Assembly (NCBI GenBank): GCA_963682025.1
Contig: OY821519.1
Coordinates: forward strand, 161,690,987-161,754,986
Direction: 5' to 3'
From: Cordilura impudica
Lineage: Eukaryota; Arthropoda; Insecta; Diptera; Scathophagidae
Length of the DNA: 64,000 nucleotides
This document shows, in pieces, positions 34,216-45,240 of this stretch. The notes below the pieces were generated by a model that had not been told where the DNA came from, did no database searches, and saw nothing but the letters and a program-made list of their open reading frames with translations. The number at the start of each line of letters is the position of its first letter. The stretch's first letter is position 1. A program made the translations under genes and the position numbers.

Positions 34216-36253
34216 ATATGGATAGAGAAAAAACGGCATTTTTCACCCCACACGGGTTATATGAATTTGTGAGAACGCCATTTGGCCTAAAAATGCCCCG
34301 GCAACCTTCCAAAGGTTGATGAACGAAATCCTAAGAGACTACATAATAAAAATTGCGTCGTGTATTTAGACGACATTTTGATATTTAGCACCTCCTTAAC
34401 TGAAAATATTAAAACTATAGGAGACATATTCAAAGTCCTCGAAAGTGAAAATTTAAAAATATAAATAGACAAGTGTAATTTTTTAAAAAAGGAAACTGAA
34501 TTCTTACGACACATATTGACGAAAGACGGCATGAAGCCAAATCCAGACAAAATTAAAATAATTCAAAATTTAGGATTACCAAAAACCGAGAAACAGATAA
34601 AAAGTTTTTGGGGATTAACGGGCTACTACCGAAAATTCGTAAAAAACTATGCGAAAGATACAAAAATTAATATGAAGGATCCAACTTACGTTGAAGCCTT
34701 CGAGAAGTTAAAAACATTAATCAGTACACATCCTATTCTACGTTATCCCGACTTCGAAAAAAATTTACATTGACGACCGATGCATCCAATTATGCAATTG
34801 GTGCAGTACTATCACAAGAAGGGCACCCGGTGTGCTACGCTTCAAGAACCTTAAACAACCACGAAAGAAACTATTCTGCGACTGACAAGGAATTTTTAGC
34901 AATTATGTGGAGCTTAAACTAGTTTAGACCCTACATTTACGGCAGAAAATTCAAAATTGTAACCGATCACCAGCCAATCAAATACTTACACTCCAAATAT
35001 AGAGGGAAAGACAAGTCTACCAGGCACCAACGATGGTTACTAAAATTAGGAGAATATCAATTTGAGAGAAAATAAAGTGGCAGACTTCTTAAGTAGAATT
35101 GAAAATAGTGAGGACCCTATTTCAGAAAATACCAGTACTGCGAATACCAGTATCTTAAAATCTTTTTCAACAGTACATTCATCCGACGAGGAATTAGGTG
35201 ATCATTTTTTTTATAAAAGAAGAAATTGTGAATAAGTATAAAACACAAATAATTCTTACAAATGACAAAATAGAAGAATTTAAGGAAACTATAACATAGT
35301 GCAGGAAAAATTGATAGATATGTATTCAAATGATAGCCAAATCAAATTCACTAAGTGCACCATGAGAGCACAAGACATTGAGACAGAGGTTGAAGCAGTA
35401 AGGCAAGTATCATTATACCATGTTAAAGAAAGCTTACACTCAGGAATCATTGAAACTTATAATAAAATTAAAAATAAAATATATTTCCCAAAACTCATGG
35501 AACTAATTAACCAATGTGACATTTGCCAACAGGTGAAGTATGAAAGGCATCCAATTAAATTAAAAATAAGTTTCATTACACAGAAACCCTTCGGACAAAA
35601 ACCAAATTATACATATTGATACATACGTAATCAAAGGATTTCATTTTTTAACAATAATAGATAAGTTTTCAAAATTTGGAGCGGCGTATCCACTGAGTGA
35701 TAGAAATCACATAACTTTAATAGAAAAAATTGAAGAACATATTACTAAAATGGGAAAACCCGACAAAATAACACCGGGCAATGAATTTAAGGCAATAAGG
35801 ATAAAAGAATTGTTAACAGAGCGAGGAATTGAATTACACTTGACAAAACCTAACACCCATACCAGAAACGCTGATGTAGAAAGATTCCATAATACGATTG
35901 CGGAAAAATTTAGAATTTTATATCAGACTAACTAAAATTTACCTATACTGCAATTGATTCAACGAACAATTAGAAATTATAATGAAAGGTATCCCTCAAA
36001 TATAAAATGTACACCAAACGACGTTCAGGAAAGACGTACAGATTTGGAGAAAATTAGACAATACTTAAGAGAAAGAAAAAAATTGATAAACTTAATTTAA
36101 AACGAGAAGATTATAGAGAAACAAGACGGAAAGGATTCATTAAAAATTATAAAGCAGTTAGGCATAAAGAACAACCTAAGTACAAAAAGGGACCTTTAAA
36201 TAACATTCATACAAGTAAAATTAAAAGACCTTTATAACTTTCCGATACGAATA

Positions 36254-37543
36254 ATGTTGATGATACTACTAATGATACCACTGACTAATGGAATGATGAC
36301 AACAAAACGTCTCACGGAACAAACAGGATTTATAGATATTTACATAAAAAACCAGGAAATTGTTAATGAATCGGGAATAGAAGACATTTTAGACAACATG
36401 ACGGAAAATATTATTTTAATGAGAGTAGAAAATAAAAATTTACTTCAGTTAGAATTGATTGAAGCTAGAAATAAATTAATGACGCTAATACCGAAACAGA
36501 GTAGGAAAGGGCGTGGACTTATAAACAGAATAGGAATTATGTCTAAGTGGTTATTTGGAACAATGGACGAAGAAGACAGACAGAACATACAAAATCACCT
36601 TCTAAATATTAATGAAATAACAGAAAACAATAATCAATAGATACTAATTAACGATTATTTTAATGTAACCTTAAATCATTTGAAAATTATTATAAATAAT
36701 GACAGGAAAATAATAGAAAAGGAAATTAATTCTATAAGTAAATTTATGGAAATGGAAAAAAATAAAAATGTATATTTAGAACAAATGACGAACATACAAT
36801 TATTGAAAAACAAAACAGAACAGTTACAAGATAATGTAATTTCTGCACAATATAATATTGTACATCTAAATATATTAACAAGTCATGAGATACAAAAGTA
36901 TGAAATTGATTATAATAAATTTAAACATATACAACTTGGACCGGCACTTTTAAATAACTCTTATCTAATTTTTGGCATTAAAATACCAAAAACATTCGAA
37001 ACAGTAAAATTAAGATCAATTGTACCTATACCAAATAATGAAAATAATGAAATAGATTATAACATTGAACAAATTTTTGAATTCCAAAATAAAATTTATA
37101 AATTTGAAGAAAAACATTTAAAAGATTTAAAAGTAAGCACACATTGTGTAATTAAAAATGATTGTCAATTAATAAAATATAAAATTTTGAAATATTTGAA
37201 TTAATTATAGATACAATTATAATTAAAAATGCAGAAAATATTAAAATCAATCAAACCTGTAATTCTGAGAAAATTATTTTAATTAATTATAAAAACTGTT
37301 CAGTTAAAATTAAAGATTATTTTTTCTCAAATATTGAAGAAAAAATTGAACAAAAACAAATATTTAATAGTATTGAAATATTAAAGAATTTTCCTAATAA
37401 AATAAAATTTGAAGAAATTGAAAAAGAACATCAATCTAATGTAAGAAATATCAAAAATGTTAATTATCATAAGAAAATAACATACAGTTGTAAAATTTTT
37501 ATTATAAATGTAATAGTTATCATTATTAATATCATTTTTTTTT
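36254..37543 (+). pseudogene. env: Element 3 env-like reading frame
   Basis: A hydrophobic start (MLMILLMIPLTNG) resembles a signal peptide. Then comes a basic cleavage-like stretch followed by GLINRIGIMSKWLFGTMDE, as in the fusion-protein-type Env of the 17.6/297/tom group. The frame stops at 36,640, reopens 36,680-37,204, and in another frame ends with a hydrophobic anchor (IFIINVIVIIINIIFF) just before the polypurine tract. At least two breaks are present. The family role is an envelope glycoprotein; this copy is broken. Confidence 0.72.
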
Positions 37544-37611
37544 AAACATAAACATATAACTGTAAAATTAAATAAAAGAATTCAGGAGAATTCGAACTTA
37601 AAGGGGGGAGT

Positions 37612-38067
37612 AGTTACATATATAGATATTGACAAACCTACAAACAAAGTCGACGAACTTGTTGAAACTATTGACAAGTTCTACGACTTCCTAAATAAAA
37701 TAGGTCAATCAAAATAAATGCTAACTTATAAAAATATATTTTAAAATTACTAAATGTTTGGATAAACAACTTAAACTTACTGTGAAATAATTAAATAGTA
37801 ACACTAAATATACGCTTACTGCGTAAATATTGTCAAATTAATAAATGTCTGTATAAACAATTTATACATATTGGGAAATAATTAAATATTTAATGAGAAC
37901 AAATCAATATTGTAAACTAAGCAGAAACTACATTTAAGCTAGCGAATAAATAAGTAAAACAAATATGAAAAGTTTAGTTTTGGACTTAACTTCTAGTTGT
38001 GAGAACATTTTTAATAAATAAAATAATATTTTTTAAAAACCCAATCGTGATAATTAAAAATAAAAGT
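37612..38067 (+). repeat. 3' LTR of element 3
   Basis: Partner of 28,748-29,205. The polypurine tract AAAGGGGGGAGT precedes it at about 37,600-37,611. By eye the copies differ at roughly a dozen sites. CGTG at 38,068-38,071 completes the target duplication. Confidence 0.92.
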
Positions 38068-39012
38068 CGTGCAATGCTGTTCAATGCTGTTGGTGGGAAT
38101 TTACTACCTTGCAGAATTTCTGTACGCCGCGGCGCGCCGGATATTGACGATTGGCGCGTGTAATGGTATTGTTGTGAAATAAACTGATTTGTTGGATTTG
38201 CAGAAGACGCAACGTCAGCAGAAATAATTTGGGTGTTTTTAAATAGCTATTTTAAATGTATTTTGTGGTAACTTGTATGTGTGTATGAATGAATGTATGT
38301 ATGTATGAATGTATGTTTTTATTAGAGTAAACGAAAAATGATTAACACAAAAAGGAAAATTATAAACTATACATAAATATATAGTATGTGAAAAAAGAAG
38401 ATATTGAGTAGGTAATTGATTATATCCCAAAAAAAAGTATTCCAAAAGTTAAGAAAGAAAAATATTAAATAAATGATTTTGTTCGAATAACCAAAAATGA
38501 AAGTATTTTTGAAAAAGGTTATATGTACATCAAATTAGTCAGCGGAAGTAATTAAAATTAATAAATTTTTAAATACTTTTTATATTATACACTACTTGCA
38601 ATAAACATGATAATACTTCTTATGCTATACTCTCAAAAGCTTACAATAAATGGTGCCGCTTTGCATCCATGCTAAATATTAAAATTAAAAATCCATAATA
38701 TTAATAATTCTTTGTTGTTAATATATTTGTGGTTAACCTCTTAGTACACATTACTGTTTTAAACATCCCATACCAATAATTTGTTGTGGTTAAATTGTAT
38801 TAGGGTGAATCATAAAAAAATTTACTTGTAAAAAAATCATATAATTTTATAAACCGCCCTAATTCTTTATTGAAAACTCCTCCAAATAAGAAAACCCACC
38901 ACAAACTGTACGTTTGTGAACATGATAAAATGGATCAATAGAATTCAACGCATTGATTTGATTTAGAAACCCCATAAATATACTACATATGTCCTACCTG
39001 CTATCAAGCTCA
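38068..39012. other. Copy B of the ancestral repeat, then AT-rich spacer
   Basis: 38,068-38,186 is the second copy of the repeat seen at 25,705-25,826. A (GTAT)n-type microsatellite occurs at 38,277-38,320. The rest is AT-rich with no gene that I can support. Confidence 0.55.
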
Positions 39013-39947
39013 GATGATGATGATGATGAAAGGGCAGCTTAGATTAAATTAGATTATTTTAAGTAGGCTCTCCGCACTGCGACCAGTCTGATCTTTTGTG
39101 CAGCCTATGGATGTCCTAAAGATTAAGGCTTTTTATAAAGCCAATTAACCTATTTGACAAAAGACACCGTATGTCCCGGGGGATAGAGTGTATCCTCCAA
39201 GTGCAAGGGTTCTCTTGCCACTTAGTCTCGGACATTCGCAGAGAAAATGTTCAGCCGTTTCCAGCTCATGTTCGCAGACCATACATGTGTCCGTAACAGA
39301 TTGACCTTTTATTATTAGATGGGGTCTAAGATTACAGTGTCCAGTAAATAATCCCGTCAAGGTCCTTAAGTCCTTCTTGTCTAGGGAGAGTAGTCTTTTC
39401 GATTGAACACTGGATGGAGTAATAAATCTCTTAGCCTGCCGCTGGCCGGAACTTTTGTCCCAGTGTTCGGCAAATCGTGATTTCCTCCATTTCTTAATTT
39501 TTTCTCTGATGTATTCCATTGGAACACCAAAGAATAGTTCCAGACCGATGAAAGGACGACGAGCCCCCCGATTGGCCAGGCAATCCGCACTTTCGTTGCC
39601 CTCGTGTCCTTCGTGTCTTGGAATCCAGCATAAGGTTAGTTCGTTGCATCTGCCTAACTGGTTCAGCAATTCGATGCATTCAGTCAGGCATATATAAATA
39701 GCAAAAACCTCCGCTTGGAATATGGATAAGTATTTTCCGATGGGTAAAGCTCGTTGGAAATTGGGACTTAGTATGCCCACGCCCGTGTCCCCATTTGATT
39801 GTTTTGAGCCATCTGTGATCCACACTGGAGAACCCTGTTCCGGTTCCCAGGTCCTATTGGTCCACATGCTCCGTTCCCATATCGTTGTCTTAAATTCCCT
39901 GACAAATATTTTCTTTGGCAGCATTGTGTCCGTGACCCTCGCCACCG
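39013..39947 (-). pseudogene. LOA/I-like non-LTR element: RNase H and 3' end
   Basis: 39,945-39,145 encodes an RNase H (VWITDGSKQSNGDTGVGI, FQAEVFAIYICLTE, LCWIPRHEGHEGNESADCLAN) and a C-terminal CMVCEHELETAEHFLCEC knuckle. Between FQAEVFAI and LCWIPRHEG the stretch is short: the SDSQAA motif carrying a catalytic aspartate is missing, indicating a small deletion. The 3' end is marked by a (CAT)n tail at 39,013-39,030 (minus strand). It continues the ORF2 at 45,241-47,738; Transib copy 2 separates the two. Confidence 0.82.
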
Positions 39948-40907
39948 CACTCTAATTTTTTTATCACCGATTTTTAAAATTTTAACGCCTTTTTGTAGCT
40001 AATATATACAGATTAAGGTAGCCAAAAAATTAGGTTAAACTATTGCTAATTGTGTGCGTGGCATGCTGTCAAACTCAACTGTTTTTTTTAATTTCAGAAA
40101 AAGGCGATTTTTTTTTGTTTTTTATCAAAAATAAATGGTTACTACGCGCAAGATATCGTCGATAATGACCTGCGGTCTTTTTTATAATGTTCGTAGGATT
40201 ATAGTCTTTAGTTGTTGTAAGTGGTCACAGCTCTACCGTTTAATATAAGGGACGTTATGAAATATTTATGAAACTATATTATTCTCAAATTTCAACTTTA
40301 GTGGAATAGAACTTCTAGGGAATAAAAGGGAACAAGAAACGTATACTACCAGGAGAAAGGTGAAAGTGTCCTATATATACTTTTGCACCCGTGACGACCC
40401 GTGGGTAGAACACTTTTTCATTTTAATAAAATTACTCTAAAAAAATTCAAATTACGATAATTTAAACAGCCCTATAAGTACTCGTATACAATGGTGTATT
40501 AAATTTCTGCTTTAGGTATTTTATAGCTTATAATAGTCATTATTTGTTCTTTACCATAATACATTTGTAAGTAAGAATGTCAATACACAGTAGATGTAAT
40601 TCATTAGTAACCTGCTTTTTTTTTTTATTATCATACCTTTTTTATACCTTTTTATTTTACCTAACAATGCACTAATGCAAGTAGTAAAGAAAACACACAC
40701 AGGTAGTTCATTTGTATAGTGGGTTTTTTATATATTATTTTAGGTAGTAATGCACTAATGCCATTTTCTTACCTTTTTATTTTACCAAGAAAAGTAGTAT
40801 GATGAGAAGGCTTATAAGGCTTATAAGAAAGCGACATTTGAAAACAAACTCAATTGCTCTAATATATTTCAGCAATAACAGTCGCAAATAAAAATATTCA
40901 GAAAAAT
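39948..40907 (+). other. Transib copy 2 5' noncoding part
   Basis: AT-rich stretch from the left terminus to the transposase ATG at 40,908. No other gene seen. Confidence 0.5.
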
Positions 40908-41977
40908 ATGGAGAGCTTCAGTTATAAAGAACTCGCCGAAGAATATATTAGAAACAAAAACCAGGAAGATGTTCTTAGTTACGTTAAAATAAAATTAAAC
41001 TTAAATTCGTGTAGCACCGAAATACAAGAGCAATTATCTAATTTCGTCAAAGCACTAAAAAAGCGCTACAAAGAAGTTAGCTACAGTAAACAAAATTTTT
41101 ATATAAAAAATGCAAACTGGTTAGAAGGCCAACTTACTGTCGCTGCAGAAACAGCAAAGCAAGATAAGGCTGGAAGACCACGCAAATTATTGGACAACTG
41201 CAGCGATAGATCTAAGAGGCGGAAACTTAAAGATGTTAACGATGAACTTGGTTGTACAAATATAAAAGAATCTTTCCTACATCTATTACGATCACAGAAC
41301 AAATTAACAAAAGTGGATATTATTGAAAAAGTTTTTAAAGCTAGTCCAGTGAGAACAAAACGGATTTTCTGGATTTGAAATTAACAAAACAGCAATATAT
41401 TCAGCTCAGATTGAAAAAGGCTCAAATATGTATCCAGCATATCATCACATAACCGCTGCTAAAATGGACTGTTTGCCATCAAAGGACACTATTACAATCA
41501 CACCAATTTCGGCAGAGGTACGACTACAATCTCTACTTGATCACACAGCCGAACGCTTGCTTCAATCAATAAAAGGAAATGAGTTAAAGAAATATGGAAA
41601 CACAAAGCTAATCCTTTTTTGTAAATGGGGATGTGATGGACAGAAACAATACAAACAACTAGTATGTGAAAATATTTCGGACTCAGATATGTTCATGGTA
41701 TCATTTGTACCATTGCGATTGAAAAAGATTTTGGAAGATTTAGGCCAATCAAATTTGAATTCAAAAAAGAATCTCATGTTGCCATTAACAAAGAAGTTAG
41801 TGATATCAAGGCCCAAATTGCAACACTACAGCCATTACAATTACAGTTAGATGGGCAGCAAATTGAAGTAAGCTACCAATTAGTGCTGACAATGATAGAT
41901 GGAAAAGTAGGTCAGGCTTTGACTAACACGAGGGCTGCATCCAGCTGCATTATATGCCAAGCAACATCAAGGCAATT

Positions 41978-41978
41978 A

Positions 41979-42009
<31 letters not shown>

Positions 42010-43782
42010 GTCTATGGAATCATCCTTACAGACTACTTAAAGTATACATTTATATTATAATTTATATATATAATTAAACATTTAACAAAATTGATATATA
42101 AAATTTATTTAATTCAGTTAATTTAATACATTTAAGTGTAATATAATATCTCATCTCACAATATCCAAACTTTTATTAAAATCAATAAACTGATACAGAA
42201 AATAAACTCATCACAAATTCTACGAAGTGGATTAAAATTAGCATAGTTTGTACAATAATATATGATAGTTAGAAAGTTATAATTTCTTGATGATCGAAAA
42301 TGAATATTTATATTTATTTTGTTGATAAGAAATTCAGATTTAAGACTACCATTTAACAGTTTTAACAGAAAGTCTGCGACTTTTCAATGTAGGAAGCTTA
42401 ATTAGAACCAGACGATTTTCATAAGATGGCAACCTCATATTAGGATCCCAGCCCAAACCACGAATACAAAATAACAAAAATTGTTTTTGAACTGCTTCAA
42501 TTTTGTTCGAATGTATATGATATTGCGGATCCCAGACTACAGACCCATATTCGAGTATTGGTCTAACCAAGGTAGTAAACAATTGTTTACACCAGTAGCT
42601 TTGTTTATTGTTAGCGAAATATGACTTCTAACGTCTAATTTTTTATCCAGAAGTACGCCAAGGTCATTGAATGAATCCACTAAATCAAGCACAGCATTAT
42701 TCATGATATACCGACCATTAATTGGAATTGATCTTGTAAAAATCATGTATTTGCATTTTTTGACATTTAGGTCCATATCATTCTGTAAAAGTGATTGTTG
42801 ATCAAGATTGTTGAGGGTAAAAATTAACCTTTACATCATCTGCATACATTAATAGTTGAGTGTTTAATTACAGAAGGAAGATCATTTATAAATAGCGTAA
42901 ATAAAAGAGGTCCCAAGTGACTACCTTGAGGTACACCAGATAATACTTTTATGTTGTTGGAATACGAGTTACGAAACTTAATACATTGTGTTCTGTCTTT
43001 TAAATATGATCCAATCCATTTTATCAGCAATATACCAAAGCCCATTCGGTCAAGCTTAAACAACAATAGATCATGATTTACTTTATCGAATGCCTTGCTA
43101 AAATCATTATAAATAACATCTGTTTGTTTCATATTAATAAAACCATAATTTACCTCTATAAGTCGAAATAACAGCTTTAGATCCAGACTTAAAGAAGGGA
43201 ATAATAAATGATTCTTTCCAAATGGGAAGAAAGTAACCCAATTTAAGGGATATGTTAAACATATAAGTCAAAGGAATATACAATAAATGTGCGCAGCGCT
43301 TTAAAATGCAACTAGGAACACCGTCAGGACCAGCAGCATACGACAATTTTAATTTTGTCAGGGCATTCAGAACTGTATGTTGATTGATGGATGGTATATT
43401 AATAATTGAAGATTCCGATATTATGTATGGATACAGATTATTGTTATTAAATTCTATCGAAGAATAAGTTGATGCAAAAAAGTCTGCAAATATATTACTT
43501 ATGGAGTTATCATCTGAAGATTCTAAATCACCGTACTTCATAACCGAAGGAAAGTCCGCAGTACGTCTTTTAGAATTAGTAAATTTATAAAATGATTTTG
43601 GATTATTTTTTAGATTATTCCTTACTTTAATTAAATAGTTATTATAGGCCAATTGATTAGCAATAATAAATTCCGATCTTGATAACGAGTATTTCTTATA
43701 ATCTATCAATGTTCCATATTTTCTATAATTTTTGTACATTTAGTTTTTCTTATTTTTAAGTTGAGATAGATGTTTTGTATTC
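41978..43782 (-). mobile_element. 5'-truncated jockey-group non-LTR retrotransposon
   Basis: The minus-strand 3' end is an AAT-rich tail (41,974-42,005 region). The 5' end lies in the endonuclease-RT linker near 43,782. Similar sequence CAAGG(C)AATT occurs at both edges (41,968-41,977 and 43,783-43,791), a plausible target duplication. The Transib coding sequence resumes on the right. Confidence 0.78.
42346..43739 (-). pseudogene. Non-LTR reverse transcriptase relic
   Basis: Pieces in order: linker and fingers (GPDGVPSCILKRCAHLLYI, PLTYMFNISLKLGYFLPIW), palm (YNDFSKAFDKVNHDLLLFKL, VLSGVPQGSHLGPLLFTLF), YADD at 42,835-42,846 in a shifted frame, and thumb (VRPILEYGSVVWDPQYHIH). At least three frameshifts; one falls just before YADD and a deletion may follow it. 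RT of this type copies its RNA at the nicked target. No endonuclease is present because of 5' truncation. Confidence 0.82.
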
Positions 43783-44593
43783 CAAGGAATTAAATTAAAC
43801 CAAATCCCGACAAAATCATTAGATAATACCGATGCATATGAATTTGGATTATCACCACTACATGCCAGAATACGACTTATGGAACACATACTAAAAATCA
43901 GTTATGATTTAGATTTCGGGTCTTCAGGATCAATAAGAAACAACGAAACCAACAAAGAGTTAAGAAGTTCAAAAAAGAAACATGTTCACGTTGAATATCG
44001 CAAATTTGGATTGATTATAGATCACCCAAAACAAGGGTCAGGCAATACAAAAGATGGCAATACCGCAAGAAGATTCCTTTTAGATCCAGAAGCAGCATCT
44101 GAAATAACAGGAGTGGACTTAAACCTTATTTTCAGATTTAAAATAATCCTAGAAGTACTTGCGTGCAATGAAGAAATTGACTCTAGAAAATTTGGAGACT
44201 ATGCTAAGGAAACTGCAAAAATATATACAACCAACTACCCATGGAGAAATATGTCTGCAACAGTTCACAAAATCCTTTATCATGGAGAAGATGTCATTAA
44301 ATATCATTTGGTGCCACTTGGAGATCTATCAGAGGAGGCTCAGGAAACAAGGAATAAAGATTATAGAATATTATAGAGAGCACAATGCTGGAAAAATTTC
44401 ACGAAATTCCACAAATGAAGATCTATTTAATATATTATTGGCAACGTCAGATCCGTTCATCTCCAGTATTCGAAATCAGTGGAAAGTGGAACATCGGGAT
44501 TTGGCTGAAGAAGTCAAAAAACTACTAAAGAACAGAAATAACACAGAACAAAATATGAAATATTTCCAATCAATATTTGAGTCAAATGAATAA

Positions 44594-45235
44594 TAATTAT
44601 AATTGCCTTTCATTGTTATTTAAGTACGAAAAACATAGTTTTAGTAAAAAATAATAATAAACGGAACCTACCATTGTTACAAATGCAATTAAAATCTATT
44701 GCAGTTTTTATTTTTAAAATGTTTTTTAAAATTATCAAATTTGACAGCAAAAAATAATAAATTTTTCTGTAGTAATAGCAAGGTTTTTAGATAATATTAT
44801 TAACGTTTTTTTTTAAGTGTAAATATACTTTGAGTGTAAACAAATTTGCAAATTTGACGACAAAAAATTTTTAATTTTTCAATAATAATGGGAAAATCTG
44901 CAGTTGATTTTACTATTTTTTTTTTAGTGTAAAAATTTTTTTGAGTGTAACATTAAAAAATCCCATTATTACAAAAAATGTTTATAATTGTTATTAAAAT
45001 CCAAATATTACGTTTTTTAATAAATAAAAAAATAAACACATTTCATTCTAAAAGTAAAAAAAAAATCAAAAGTTCAACTTTGACCTAGAATTCCTTAAAA
45101 AGTCCTCAATCAATTTTAATGTAATTAAAACTGAGTCAAGCCGAACAAAATATCTATCCATTAAAAAAAAAATATTTTGATCGGTTCAAAAGTTACAGAA
45201 TTTTGGCCAGTGAAAAACGATTTTCAGCCACTGTG
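44594..45235 (+). other. Transib copy 2 3' noncoding part
   Basis: AT-rich. Two related stretches (GACAAAAAATTTTTAATTTTTC-like, near 44,740 and 44,860) hint at a short duplication. Ends in the CACTGTG terminus. Confidence 0.45.
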
Positions 45236-45240
45236 CACCG

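Larger units (their letters stand above)
31539..36230 (+). pseudogene. pol: Element 3 pol, heavily degraded
   Basis: Protease (ALIYTGASLSLIS) has tyrosine where the catalytic aspartate belongs (codon 31,577-31,579). RT begins near 32,000 ([33 protein letters not shown]). A large insertion splits it, and it resumes at about 34,225 (DREKTAFFTPHGLYEFV, VVYLDDILIF, YLDD intact). RNase H ([17 protein letters not shown]), integrase zinc finger (YHVKESLHSG, CDICQQVK) and core follow. The second integrase aspartate is glycine (PGNEF, codon 35,777-35,779); the glutamate (DVERFH) remains. Many stops and shifts; clearly dead. Confidence 0.82.
40908..44593 (+). pseudogene. Transib (RAG1-related) transposase, split
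   Basis: The ATG at 40,908 opens 156 codons of N-terminal region. After a frameshift near 41,370 come KMDCLPSKDTITIT and CKWGCDGQKQYKQ (first catalytic-aspartate region). After another shift near 41,745 comes VLTMIDGKVGQALTNT with IICQAT (second aspartate and a CxxC). A non-LTR insertion (41,978-43,782) interrupts. Coding resumes as AYEFGLSPLHARIRLMEHIL, GNTARRFLLDPEAASEITG, MSATVHKILYHGEDVIKYH and LGDLSEEAQETRNKD (glutamate region), with a last frameshift near 44,370. Order and motifs parallel the RAG1 catalytic core, a relationship known for Transib. All catalytic regions are retained but the frame is broken at least four times. Confidence 0.86.
39943..45240 (+). mobile_element. Transib copy 2 inserted in ORF2 of the non-LTR element
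   Basis: The element spans 39,948-45,235, flanked by CACCG on both sides (39,943-39,947 and 45,236-45,240). The right end (reversed) begins CACAGTGG; the left begins CACTCTAA and is decayed. Removing the element and one CACCG joins the flanking minus-strand codons exactly in frame (NDPV then ARVTDTM), which confirms the boundaries. A second non-LTR insertion sits inside. Confidence 0.88.
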
